Positions 1-7,045 of a stretch of 10,137 bases of DNA are shown here, piece by piece. The notes beneath the pieces were generated by a model that was given only the letters and a program-made list of their open reading frames with translations, had not been told where the DNA came from and ran no database searches. The stretch spans positions 1 to 10,137 of the forward strand of contig JALVYA010000119.1 of assembly GCA_027038095.1 (NCBI GenBank), given 5' to 3'. The DNA comes from Archaeoglobaceae archaeon. Lineage in GTDB: Archaea > Halobacteriota > Archaeoglobi > Archaeoglobales > Archaeoglobaceae. A program made the translations under genes and the position numbers. How positions within the stretch are numbered: the stretch's first letter is position 1; each line of letters opens with the position of its first letter.

Positions 1-1333
1 CCAGTGCGTTAGCAAACGCTTCAGCGGAGAGCTGTTCTCTGCCACCGAGAGTTGGTGCCCACTGCTTGAGTCTCAGGCTGAGCTCTATTTCTGGAGCACC
101 GCCGCCAGCAACGACCTTTCCGTCCTCTAAAGCAGCTTTCACGACCTTGATTGAGTCGGTGAGCGACCTCTCAACCTCATCGACTATGTGCTCGGTTCCA
201 CCCCTGATCAGTATCGTTACGGCCTTCGGGTTCTTGCATCCCGTAACAAATACCATCTTTTCGTCTCCGACCTTCCTCTCTTCAACGAGCTCTGCCTCTC
301 CGAGGTCTTCGCTGCTTATGTCTCTGAGGTCGGTCAGAACCTTCGCTCCGGTAGCCTTCGCGAGCTTCTCTATGTCACTCTGCTTAACCCTCCTCACAGC
401 GAGTATTCCTGCCTTTGCGAGGTAGTACTGTGCGAGGTCGTCAATACCCTTCTGGCAGAACACGACGTTTGCTCCTGCGTTGACGAGAGTGTCGACCATG
501 TCCTTCAGCATCTTCTCCTCCTGCTCTATGAACTTCTGGAGCATCTCTGGATCGGTGATTCTGATTTCCGCATCGGTCTCAGTCTCCTTTACCTCGAGAG
601 CTGCCTTCAGTACTGCAATCTTTGCATTCTCAATTCTCCTCGGCATTCCTGGATGGACGACTTCCTTGTCGAGCACTATTCCGTCCACAAGCTCAGTATC
701 CTCCACGCTTCCTCCCTGCTTCTTCTCGAGCTTTATCGCATCGTCATCGACGTAGTACCTGCCTCCTCTCTCCTCCGCGACCTTTCTGACGGCATCCACG
801 ACTATACCGCTCAGGTGGTCCACAGCGTATTCTGCGTGTTTTCCTGTTATGGCAGTAGCGGCAACCTTTTTGAGCGTATCCACGTCATCAACGTTTATGT
901 CCATTGCAAGCTCGTTGAGGCTCTCCATTGCCTTCTCGCATGCAAGCCTGTAACCTCTCGCAATTATGCTCGGGTGAATGTCCTGATCGAGAAGCTCTTC
1001 AGCTCTCTTCAGCAGTTCTCCAGCGAGAACGACAGCAGTTGTCGTTCCATCACCAACTTCATCTTCCTGAGTCTTTGCAACCTCAATGATCATCTTTGCC
1101 GCCGGGTGCTCCACGTCCATCTCCTTCAGAATTGTAACACCGTCGTTTGTAATTACTACGTCTCCGAGGCTGTCAACGAGCATCTTATCCATGCCCTTCG
1201 GGCCCAGAGTGCTCCTCACAGCCTCAGCAATAACTCTAGCCGCCATTATGTTTAACCTCTGGGCATCCCTTCCAACAGTTCTCTGGGTTCCCTCCTTCAG
1301 TATCAGTACGGGCTGCCCCTGCAGAGTTGCCAT
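1..1333 (-). CDS. thsA: Thermosome subunit (group II chaperonin), 3'-truncated by window edge
   Basis: This is a subunit of the archaeal group II chaperonin, the ATP-driven cytosolic double-ring folding machine. The translation begins MATLQGQPVLILKEGTQRTV. It shows the family nucleotide-binding signatures LGPKGMDKML (about 43-52), NDGVTIL (about 63-69) and GDGTTT (94-99), plus the conserved GGGAPE near residue 410. The frame is open for 444 codons and leaves the window; family members have about 545 residues, so roughly the last 100 are missing. The ATG at 1333 is chosen because the family N-terminus begins there and a G-rich Shine-Dalgarno-like run (GGGGGGTGGTGG) directly precedes it. A TATA box near 1404-1418 predicts a leader of about 50 nt. 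The sequence resembles the Archaeoglobus alpha subunit from memory, but alpha versus beta cannot be settled here, so the symbol is tentative. The family assignment itself is near certain. Confidence 0.96.
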   Translation of the reverse strand, partial: MATLQGQPVLILKEGTQRTVGRDAQRLNIMAARVIAEAVRSTLGPKGMDKMLVDSLGDVVITNDGVTILKEMDVEHPAAKMIIEVAKTQEDEVGDGTTTAVVLAGELLKRAEELLDQDIHPSIIARGYRLACEKAMESLNELAMDINVDDVDTLKKVAATAITGKHAEYAVDHLSGIVVDAVRKVAEERGGRYYVDDDAIKLEKKQGGSVEDTELVDGIVLDKEVVHPGMPRRIENAKIAVLKAALEVKETETDAEIRITDPEMLQKFIEQEEKMLKDMVDTLVNAGANVVFCQKGIDDLAQYYLAKAGILAVRRVKQSDIEKLAKATGAKVLTDLRDISSEDLGEAELVEERKVGDEKMVFVTGCKNPKAVTILIRGGTEHIVDEVERSLTDSIKVVKAALEDGKVVAGGGAPEIELSLRLKQWAPTLGGREQLSAEAFANAL

Positions 1334-1403
1334 ACCACCACCCCCCGCCTATTTCAGAGCGATTTACGATTACCCTGTTCAAGGGATTGGTAGATATGTA
1401 GTT

Positions 1404-1418
1404 CTATATATACTTTTT
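1404..1418 (-). promoter_or_regulatory. Thermosome promoter (TATA box with A-rich BRE)
   Basis: On the minus strand this reads AAAAAGTATATATAG, a near-ideal archaeal TATA box with a purine-rich BRE-like stretch upstream. Its centre is about 75 nt before the thermosome ATG, so transcription should start near 1383 and leave a leader of about 50 nt. I looked for the CTAAC-N5-GTTAG palindrome known for the Archaeoglobus heat-shock regulator HSR1 and did not see it, so any heat-shock control must use another site. Confidence 0.75.
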
Positions 1419-1511
1419 GGTGGGAAATTGGTTTAAAACGGATAGAGATACTGCGGGTGTAATATGCACAAAAATGCTGGTAGAGTGGAAACCGATATGG
1501 CAGTATAATTT

Positions 1512-1883
1512 TTAAACACTTATCGATGCAACCATACTTGGTATTCCAGCGTTGGAAGCTTCCAGAATCTTCAACTGGGACTTTTCTCTCTTTCTCTGGA
1601 CAATACAGATTTCGATCTTTAACCTAACGATCTCCTCGCTGACTTTTATTTCTGCTTTAAGTTTTCTTATGTTTTTGAGCAGATATTTCTTGACTCCAAA
1701 CTTCTCTGAAGCGTTGAATACCTCAAATCCTACAATGCTTAATCTACCAGAAAGCCTTCCAAAGTCCAGAATGACGTCATCACCAAGCATTACAGAATAT
1801 TCATACTTCCGGTCCGGAACGCTAACAAAGAGTGAATCTGCAAGTGGATCATAATCCACGGGCTTGAATTTAACCTTTTTCAT
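1512..1883 (-). CDS. DUF2283 family protein (putative antitoxin-like partner of DUF4258)
   Basis: This is a 123-residue protein. Its first part, with DYDPLADSLFVSV (about 9-21) and a later VILDFGRLSGRLSIVGFEV (about 37-55), matches the DUF2283 pattern in which Y-D-x-x-A-D-x-L is followed by short beta strands. From about residue 70 it continues into a charged, probably helical tail (KKYLLKNIRKLKAEIKVSEE) longer than the core DUF2283 fold. DUF2283 genes are often found next to DUF4258 genes in toxin-antitoxin-like pairs; that role is from family knowledge and not shown here. A strong Shine-Dalgarno, GGAGGTGA, sits just upstream of the ATG at 1883, which overlaps the end of the broken DUF4258 gene by 14 nt and so indicates translational coupling. 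With its partner broken, this gene may be an orphan or freed antitoxin. Confidence 0.75.
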   Translation of the reverse strand: MKKVKFKPVDYDPLADSLFVSVPDRKYEYSVMLGDDVILDFGRLSGRLSIVGFEVFNASEKFGVKKYLLKNIRKLKAEIKVSEEIVRLKIEICIVQRKREKSQLKILEASNAGIPSMVASISV

Positions 1884-2149
1884 CCCCCTTCACCTCCGTT
1901 CTCCTTTTAGAGTGTTGCAAGAACGCGGTAACTACAGCAATCTTCAGCTTGCTTTTAATGTGCTTTGCATCTATGATTACAACTACATCTAAATCCCTAT
2001 TGGTAAGGTGTTCATAACATATTAAACTAATCTTTGATGTCTTCCTCGCTGAAACCTCTCTGATTAAGACGCCATCTGCAGTGTTCAGTGAATACGACCT
2101 CTGATATAGCCTTGGACCTTAGCAGGTTGATGAACGTCCATATATCCAT
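1870..2149 (-). pseudogene. DUF4258 family gene, broken by frameshift/internal deletion
   Basis: Two halves of one DUF4258-type protein are readable in different frames. The N-terminal half (2149 down to 2027) starts MDIWTFINLLRSKAISEVVF, continues with TEHCRWRLNQRGFSEEDIKD and hits TAG after 40 residues. This is the family's T-E-H-x-x-x-R-x-x-x-R-G-F-x-x-x-D-I pattern. The C-terminal half (2031 down to 1870) reads ISLICYEHLTNRDLDVVVII and then KLKIAVVTAF, the family's second beta-rich half. Intact relatives, as I recall them, have about 15-20 more residues between these parts, so a small out-of-frame internal deletion is likelier than a single-base slip. The C-half overlaps the DUF2283 ATG by 14 nt, so the two formed one operon. 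DUF4258 proteins are proposed toxins related to RNase-like small folds; that function is inference. No functional product is expected. Confidence 0.72.
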
Positions 2150-2171
2150 GTGCTTCCAGCGACCTCTGGTT

Positions 2172-2187
2172 TCAATTTTAAAAATTT
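2172..2187 (-). promoter_or_regulatory. Possible promoter of the DUF4258-DUF2283 cassette
   Basis: The minus strand has an AT-rich stretch, AAATTTTTAAAATTGA, centred about 30 nt upstream of the DUF4258 ATG at 2149, at a spacing compatible with an archaeal TATA box. A GAGGT motif lies about 13 nt before the ATG. The TATA match is weak and such runs are common in this DNA. The rest of 2188-2281, between this site and the hef stop, shows nothing recognisable. Confidence 0.35.
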
Positions 2188-2242
2188 TCTACATTACATC
2201 TTGTGGTAACCGTCCAGAAACAAAACATAACTGCAATACAAA

Positions 2243-2272
2243 CGTGAACAACAGAAAAGACAGAAAAGCAAT
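2243..2272 (-). terminator. Possible T-rich terminator after hef
   Basis: About 10-40 nt after the hef stop the minus strand carries two pyrimidine-rich T runs (GCTTTTCTGTCTTTTCTG), the usual form of intrinsic termination in archaea. There is no clear hairpin. It separates hef from the downstream DUF4258-DUF2283 cassette. Confidence 0.3.
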
Positions 2273-2281
2273 GCAAACCAA

Positions 2282-4594
2282 TCAGGACTGATCGTCAAAA
2301 ACTTTATCAGCTTCCCTGTATGGAGTTGTTACGAGCTTTCTTATTCTTTTAGCCGTTTTTCTTCCGACACTGGGTACCTTTACCAGTTCATCCTCGTCTG
2401 CAGTAACTATTCTTTCAACTGTCTGGAAGTAATCAAGCAGGTTCTTCGCCGTAACAGGACCTATATTGGACATGGAAGATACCACGTACTCCTGCATCTC
2501 CTTCAAACTTCTCTTGGTTTTGCCGTCGTGCAGAGCGGGCTTTCTCTTCCTGAGAACCTGCTCTCTCCTCGCTATCGTTGCCAGGTACTCCGCAGTCTCA
2601 TCAGCGTCTCTCGTCCTTATAACGGGTATTCCAAAGTCCACAGCTATGGTTGCTATCGCACCGATGACGGCGGAGGGATTTATTCTGTACACGTTTTCTC
2701 CCTCAATTATCAGCAGAGGTCTTGAATACGAGGACTTCAGGTTTGCGAGCTGGGTGAACAGGTTTCTGTCCTTTTTGACGAGCGACTCCACGAAGTCCCT
2801 GTCGGTTTTTCTCTCCACGGCAACTCTGTCGCTGAGGACGTAATCTGCAACGCTGAGATTTTGAACTACAACGTCGATTCCCATCTCCTTAAGCTTCTTC
2901 GCTATTCCGGAGTGAGATTCCCTCGAATCGACGTATATCCTGACTCCGGAAAACTTTGACTTTTTTTCGCCCTGCTCGCTTGGAGTAGAAGTAGTGGAGG
3001 GGCGTTCGCTTAGAGTTGACGACTGCTCAACCCCGGATTTTACGCCGAACCAGTCTTTTTTTGTAACGTTCTTCATAAGTTCGTCTCTGAGCTCGTAGAG
3101 CTTTGCGTACATCGCCTTCTCCTTCCTCACGCTTGCCCAGTAGTAAGCTTCATCTCTCGTTCCCTTAGTTATGAGCACGACTATTCTACCCTCTCTCGCT
3201 CTTCCAGTCCTTCCCCTTCTCTGTATTGCTCTTATCTCCGAAGGTACGGCTTCGTAAAACACAACGAGGTCGGTGCTTGGTATGTCAAGTCCCTCCTCTC
3301 CAACGGACGTGGCAACGAGAACCTGTACTTCTCCACGCCTGAACTTTTCGAGAATCTCTATCTGCTCCTTCTGGGACATTCCTCTTTTTTCTCCCCTTCT
3401 CGCCTGTCCCACGAACTTCTCCGCTTTTATCCCCTCTCTTTTAAGTCTTTCCACTATGGTTTCTGCCGTATCCCTGAAGTTCGTGAATACGATTACTCTT
3501 GAGTCCGAATTTTCGCTGAGCTGTTTTTTTACGATCTCTACGAGCTTGTCGAGTTTTGGGTGCTCTTTTCTGCACGAAGAAACCGCATTGAGCAAATCCT
3601 TAAATGCTGGATCAGAAACTATGTTTCTGGCAGCCCTGCTCCCCCCTCTCGATCTACCCTCGTACACTATCTTTTTGAGGTACTCTTTCAGAGCCTCCAC
3701 GCCTTCCGTTTCGATCAGCTCAAGCCCGTGGTAGAGTTTCAGCGCTTCTGCCAGTATTGAAACGGCCTCGAAAAGCGCATCATCTCCACTCTCAACAGCC
3801 TGAACCTGAAGACTCTCCTGCAGAGCAAGCAGCTCTTTTTTTGATAAATCTCCTGTCCTGATTCCGAGTTTTTCGAGCTTTTTAAGCCTTCTCTCGATCA
3901 TTTTCATGAGCATGTCTCTTATGTTCCTGAGCTCTTCCGGCATCTCCACCTTAACCCACTGAATCTTTTTCTCGTGAATGTAAGGCCTAACGTCTTCATC
4001 GCTTTCAGTTCTGATCTCTATTGCCTCAATCCTTAGGTTTCTGATTACTTCCCTTATTCTCTCCATGTCACTGCCGGGACTCGCAGTCATGCCGAGAACG
4101 AGCGGTTTTTTCGCCTGTTTGAAGTAGGTATCGGCTATGTAAACGTAGGCGTATTCCCCAACAGCCCTGTGCGCTTCGTCAAATGTTACGTGCACGACCT
4201 CCTCTAAACTTATCCTGTCCATGACGAGGTCGTTCTCTATTACCTGAGGAGTGGAAACCACGAGTCTGGCTTTTTCCCACAGCTCAGCTCTTTTTTCAGG
4301 TTTGACCTCCCCGCTCAGAGCAACTATTTCGCTTTCGTCGAGCTTCATTGTCTTTCTGAAAAAGTTAGCGTGCTGCTCCACGAGTGGTTTGGTTGGTGCG
4401 AGAACGAGTGCCTTGCCACCTTCGTTGTGAAGTCTCGAAGCTATTACGAGGAGGGCTATCACTGTTTTTCCGAGTCCGGTGGGGAGTATTACTAAGGTGT
4501 TGTACATTAAAGCTGTAGCTGCTATTGCCACCTGATAGGCTCTCCTCTCGACGCAGTTTTCTCTGATCAGCGGATGTGTTACGTATTCCGTCAT
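2282..4594 (-). CDS. hef: Hef: archaeal helicase-nuclease for branched DNA (FANCM/XPF-like)
   Basis: Hef processes stalled replication forks and branched DNA, coupling an SF2 helicase to an XPF-type structure-specific nuclease. Numbered from the ATG at 4594, the 770-residue protein has Walker A LPTGLGKT (37-44), DEAH (139-142), motif III TASPG (170-174), a helical insert (about 215-340), ATSVGEEGLD (428-437) and motif VI QRRGRTGR (458-465). After a Ser/Thr-rich linker (about 520-548) comes the nuclease domain with VDSRE (555-559) and the catalytic ERKTDRD (594-600). A tandem helix-hairpin-helix region occupies about 705-755 (IGPVTAKNLL, VPSVGRKTAKRI). Length and domain order fit full-length euryarchaeal Hef, and all catalytic residues are present. 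A TTG at 4600 would add two residues, but the ATG is preferred because the TATA box lies 26 nt upstream of it, predicting a leaderless mRNA. The gene is divergent from a RecA-like ATPase gene. Confidence 0.96.
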   Translation of the reverse strand: MTEYVTHPLIRENCVERRAYQVAIAATALMYNTLVILPTGLGKTVIALLVIASRLHNEGGKALVLAPTKPLVEQHANFFRKTMKLDESEIVALSGEVKPEKRAELWEKARLVVSTPQVIENDLVMDRISLEEVVHVTFDEAHRAVGEYAYVYIADTYFKQAKKPLVLGMTASPGSDMERIREVIRNLRIEAIEIRTESDEDVRPYIHEKKIQWVKVEMPEELRNIRDMLMKMIERRLKKLEKLGIRTGDLSKKELLALQESLQVQAVESGDDALFEAVSILAEALKLYHGLELIETEGVEALKEYLKKIVYEGRSRGGSRAARNIVSDPAFKDLLNAVSSCRKEHPKLDKLVEIVKKQLSENSDSRVIVFTNFRDTAETIVERLKREGIKAEKFVGQARRGEKRGMSQKEQIEILEKFRRGEVQVLVATSVGEEGLDIPSTDLVVFYEAVPSEIRAIQRRGRTGRAREGRIVVLITKGTRDEAYYWASVRKEKAMYAKLYELRDELMKNVTKKDWFGVKSGVEQSSTLSERPSTTSTPSEQGEKKSKFSGVRIYVDSRESHSGIAKKLKEMGIDVVVQNLSVADYVLSDRVAVERKTDRDFVESLVKKDRNLFTQLANLKSSYSRPLLIIEGENVYRINPSAVIGAIATIAVDFGIPVIRTRDADETAEYLATIARREQVLRKRKPALHDGKTKRSLKEMQEYVVSSMSNIGPVTAKNLLDYFQTVERIVTADEDELVKVPSVGRKTAKRIRKLVTTPYREADKVFDDQS

Positions 4595-4615
4595 GTACAA
4601 CTCAGCTTTTCCCGC

Positions 4616-4627
4616 TTTTTATATTAC
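4616..4627 (-). promoter_or_regulatory. hef promoter (TATA box)
   Basis: The minus strand reads GTAATATAAAAA followed by GCGGG, with GGAAAAG upstream as a possible BRE. The box centre is about 26 nt before the ATG at 4594, the normal TATA-to-start distance in archaea, so the transcript probably begins at or next to the start codon. The 13-mer GTAATATAAAAAG recurs exactly in the promoter of the radical SAM gene (8961-8973). Confidence 0.7.
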
Positions 4628-4682
4628 CTTTTCCTGTTCTCTTCAGCTCTAAACTTAGTTCTCACACGTTAACATTCAACAC

Positions 4683-4711
4683 TTTTTAAAGGCTGGTAAA
4701 CTATTTATTTT
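4683..4711 (+). promoter_or_regulatory. Probable promoter region of the RAD55-like ATPase gene
   Basis: Two AT-rich elements on the plus strand could serve as the TATA box: TTTTTAAA at 4684-4691 and CTATTTATTTT at 4701-4711. The second is about 25-30 nt upstream of the candidate ATGs at 4729/4738 and would give a leaderless or nearly leaderless mRNA. The first would give a leader of about 15-25 nt. The two elements cannot be ranked from sequence alone. Confidence 0.4.
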
Positions 4712-4728
4712 CGAAACGTATAATTGGA

Positions 4729-5391
4729 ATGATAATAATGAAAAATCTGCAGCACAGGACGACGACAGGAATAGAACGTCTGGACGAAGCTCTCAGAGGT
4801 GGAATTCCCGTTCCCTCTCTGGTTTTACTCCTTGGTGACGTTGGAACGGGCAAATCGGTAATATGCCAGCAATTCGTTTACAGGCAGGCCAGGCTCGGTT
4901 TTAAGAGCGTCTATTTCTGCGTCGATCACCAGCCAGAGGAGGTCAGAGAAAACATGCAGACTCTCGGCTGGCGTACTGAAGAGCTCGAGCAGAAGAAGCT
5001 GCTGAAGTTTGAGGAGCTGTCTTCCATGGAAAACCAGAGTTTTGAGGGTTTAAAAGCCGACGTGATGAGAGAAATCAGGAGGTGTGAGAGGTTCGTTTTC
5101 GACTCGATATCCTCCATTGCCTTCATTTACGGAGAAAGAAAAGCCTACGACCTGCTTCAAAAAATAAAAAGGATCTGCAGAGAAAAAAGGTGTGTCGGGA
5201 TGGTAAACGCTGTCAGGGGTATGCACTCGAAAGCTTTTGAAATAGCAGTACAGCAGATATGCTGCGACGTCATATCACTTAAAATGAAGAAAGACGGCAG
5301 GTATCTGAGAGTCGTAAAAACGCTGAAAACGAGTCACACCACTGAAGAATTTGGAATAGAAATCGAGGAAGGAGGAGTCAGTTTGATTTAG
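4729..5391 (+). CDS. RecA-superfamily (RAD55/KaiC-like) single-domain ATPase
   Basis: This is a 220-residue single KaiC/RAD55-type ATPase domain of unknown specific role. It opens with the family phrase TTGIERLDEALRGGIP (about 11-26). Walker A is GDVGTGKS (36-43) and Walker B is RFVFDSISSI (121-130). The C-terminal pattern EFGIEIEEGGVSLI is typical of archaeal KaiC-like paralogues. No second domain, DNA-binding extension or membrane segment is visible. Such proteins include recombination mediators, signalling ATPases and GvpD-like regulators, and the sequence alone does not discriminate. An ATG at 4729 and an in-frame ATG at 4738 (MKNLQHR) are both possible; the latter gives the more usual family N-terminus. 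The TATA-like TTTTTAAA (4684-4691) and CTATTTATTTT (4701-4711) lie upstream. Divergence from hef hints at a repair or recombination link, which is only contextual. Confidence 0.85.
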   Translation: MIIMKNLQHRTTTGIERLDEALRGGIPVPSLVLLLGDVGTGKSVICQQFVYRQARLGFKSVYFCVDHQPEEVRENMQTLGWRTEELEQKKLLKFEELSSMENQSFEGLKADVMREIRRCERFVFDSISSIAFIYGERKAYDLLQKIKRICREKRCVGMVNAVRGMHSKAFEIAVQQICCDVISLKMKKDGRYLRVVKTLKTSHTTEEFGIEIEEGGVSLI

Positions 5392-5484
5392 CTGTTTTGA
5401 CACGCTTTCCCGTTCAGCTTTCGATGTGTTAAATTGAATGTCAGAGTTAAACCGTTAAAAAAGCCGAACTGTTTATGGGTCAAC

Positions 5485-5493
5485 GATTTAAAG
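5485..5493 (+). promoter_or_regulatory. apgM promoter (TATA box deciding the start)
   Basis: GATTTAAAG is centred 26 nt upstream of the ATG at 5515. That distance puts the transcription start at the ATG itself and makes the in-frame ATG at 5434 unlikely, since it lies upstream of the promoter. There is no Shine-Dalgarno before 5515, consistent with a leaderless transcript. Confidence 0.55.
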
Positions 5494-5514
5494 CATGACG
5501 TCCAAACTGTGCTC

Positions 5515-6756
5515 ATGAGCAAAGTTCTTCTCGTCATTTTAGACGGTCTGGGAGACAGACCAGTTGATGGCAAAACACCTCTGAGTGAAGCGAAAACGCC
5601 AAACATGAACAAACTATCGGAAATGGGCATAAACGGTATAATGGACACGATATCTCCCGGAATAAGACCGGGAAGCGATACAGGTCACCTCTCTCTGCTC
5701 GGATACGACCCCTACAAATACTACACGGGCAGAGGACCAATAGAGGCTGCCGGAGCTGGAATAGAGGTCAAACCGGGAGACGTAGCTTTCAGGGTTAATT
5801 TCGGTACAGTTGAAGGTGAGGGAAGCATTTTTGATAAAGTCGTTGTTGACAGGAGAGCTGGAAGAATAAGCGATACCGACGAGCTCGAAAAGGCGATAAA
5901 CGAGGGAATCGACCTGAGCGAGTTCAACGTGGAGTTCATATTCAGGAGGGGTAGCGGTCACAGAGGAGCTCTTGTTTTGAGGGGAGAGAAACTTTCCGAC
6001 AAAATAAGCGACACCGATCCACACAAAGTGGGGGAGAAGGTTAAGAGGTGCGTTCCGTTAGACGACAGCGAAGAAGCGAAGAGGACTGCAGAAATAGTCA
6101 ACAGGTTTATGGAGCTAAGCCACGAAATACTCGAAAAGCACCCGCTAAATGAGGAGAGAGCGAAGAAGGGATTACCTAAGGCCAACGCTCTTTTGCTCAG
6201 AGGTGTGGGAAAATGCCCGCACATCCCGAGTTTTGAAGAGATGCACGGAATGAAGCTCGCCGTTATAGCCGGAACAACCCTCATAAAGGGCATTGGAAAG
6301 CTCCTCAGGGGATACGTTCCCGACGTGGAGGGGGCGACTGGTAGCAAAAACACAAATCTGGAAAACAAGGTTAAAGCTGCACTTGAAGCTCTGAAGGAGA
6401 ACGATTTTGTCCTGCTGCACATCAAGGCGACTGATGAACTCAGCCACGACGGCAATTTTGAGGGAAAGAAGGAATTCATTGAAAAAGTTGATAAACACAT
6501 AGAACCGTTACTCAAACTTGACTTCAGGGGCGTGTGCCTGATTTTAACTGCAGACCACTCAACACCCGTAAGCGTCAGGGAACACACAGGAGATCCCGTG
6601 CCCGTAGTTATAGTCCACGACGGCGTCAGGGTTGATGACGTTAAGGAGTTCTCAGAACTGGAAGCTTGGAAAGGTGGGCTCTGCAGGATCAGAGGCATGG
6701 ACCTGTTCAGAATAGCTTTAGACCTCGTGGACAAGATGGAAAAATTTGGAGCCTGA
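5515..6756 (+). CDS. apgM: 2,3-bisphosphoglycerate-independent phosphoglycerate mutase, archaeal type
   Basis: This enzyme interconverts 3-phosphoglycerate and 2-phosphoglycerate in cytosolic glycolysis and gluconeogenesis without the bisphosphoglycerate cofactor, using two divalent metals. From the ATG at 5515 the protein has 413 residues, normal for archaeal ApgM of the alkaline phosphatase superfamily. Metal and catalytic motifs are visible: LDGLGDRP (9-16, metal Asp10), RPGSDTGHLSLLGYDP (51-66, with Ser54 as nucleophile), HIKATDELSHDG (302-313), TADHSTPV (345-352, Asp347/His348) and EHTGDPVP (356-363). The frame stays open upstream to an ATG at 5434, but those 27 extra residues precede the conserved N-terminus MSKVLLVILDGLGDRP and overlap the promoter. 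The gene appears monocistronic and is followed by a T-run terminator. It faces a decayed region rather than another glycolytic gene. Confidence 0.95.
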   Translation: MSKVLLVILDGLGDRPVDGKTPLSEAKTPNMNKLSEMGINGIMDTISPGIRPGSDTGHLSLLGYDPYKYYTGRGPIEAAGAGIEVKPGDVAFRVNFGTVEGEGSIFDKVVVDRRAGRISDTDELEKAINEGIDLSEFNVEFIFRRGSGHRGALVLRGEKLSDKISDTDPHKVGEKVKRCVPLDDSEEAKRTAEIVNRFMELSHEILEKHPLNEERAKKGLPKANALLLRGVGKCPHIPSFEEMHGMKLAVIAGTTLIKGIGKLLRGYVPDVEGATGSKNTNLENKVKAALEALKENDFVLLHIKATDELSHDGNFEGKKEFIEKVDKHIEPLLKLDFRGVCLILTADHSTPVSVREHTGDPVPVVIVHDGVRVDDVKEFSELEAWKGGLCRIRGMDLFRIALDLVDKMEKFGA

Positions 6757-6776
6757 TTTTGTTTCTGTTTTTTATT
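6757..6776 (+). terminator. T-rich intrinsic terminator of apgM
   Basis: Immediately after the apgM stop codon the plus strand reads TTTTGTTTCTGTTTTTTATT, a dense series of T runs without a strong preceding hairpin. This is the form of intrinsic terminator usual in archaea. It supports apgM ending here as a single-gene transcript. Confidence 0.6.
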
Positions 6777-6784
6777 CTGCTTAA

Positions 6785-7045
6785 TCGAGGTGTGTTAAGG
6801 TAACACCGGTAATTATAACAACCAAAAACTTTTTAGCCAACACTGCACCGATTTGGAAGAACTGTTAAAAGGAAATCAATTCCAGAACTCTTCATCCTCC
6901 CCTTAAGTCTTGAGAGAAGCTTTTAGCAACATTTCACCAAACGTCTCGTATCTGTATTTTAATCCACTCTATGAAGCCATAAATACCGGAGTTCTCTGTT
7001 AACAACAACTTCTGGCTAAGCTACCGGCCCTTTTACGAAATTTTA
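6785..7045 (-). mobile_element. Degenerate transposase remnant, copy A (DDE C-terminal part)
   Basis: On the minus strand, broken frames give fragments of an archaeal DDE transposase C-terminus in the correct order: PEVVVNRELRYLWLHRVD, then LKYRYETFGE, then SRLKGRMK, then EFWN*FPFNSSSKSVQCWLK. They fit a parent resembling V-D-R-G-P-W-Y ... Y-R-Y-E-T-F-G-E-R-N-x-V-E ... K-R-F-W-N-x-F-P, a pattern I associate with IS6/IS240-like transposases of archaea; the exact family is inferred. Several small deletions and stops interrupt it, and only about the last third of a transposase is present, with no recognisable N-terminal part further upstream (7046-7145). A homologous remnant in the same orientation lies at 7600-7800. 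The element is certainly inactive. Confidence 0.7.

Noticed and set aside
188..1255. Long plus-strand open frame of 355 codons
   Set aside because: It is antisense to the thermosome gene, whose translation matches the family without interruption; the plus-strand product has a low-complexity Leu/Ser/His composition typical of a shadow frame.
1404..1440. Heat-shock operator (HSR1-type palindrome) near the thermosome promoter
   Set aside because: No CTAAC-N5-GTTAG arrangement is present in the upstream region.
1474..1515. Tiny plus-strand frame MLVEWKPIWQYNF
   Set aside because: It has 13 residues, no ribosome binding site and no recognisable family, and it overlaps the DUF2283 stop; chance is sufficient.
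2088..2291. Plus-strand open frame of 67 codons
   Set aside because: It runs antisense through the DUF4258 remnant and then through low-complexity Asn/Lys sequence, with no family signal.
5958..6734. Minus-strand open frame of 258 codons
   Set aside because: It is antisense to apgM, which shows all catalytic motifs; the product is Ser/Leu-rich with no recognisable domain.
6792..6806. Perfect 6-bp hairpin GTGTTA-AGG-TAACAC
   Set aside because: It lies at the end of the decayed transposase copy A and about 15 nt beyond the apgM T-run; there is no T-run directly after it, so neither a terminator nor an IS terminal repeat is supported.
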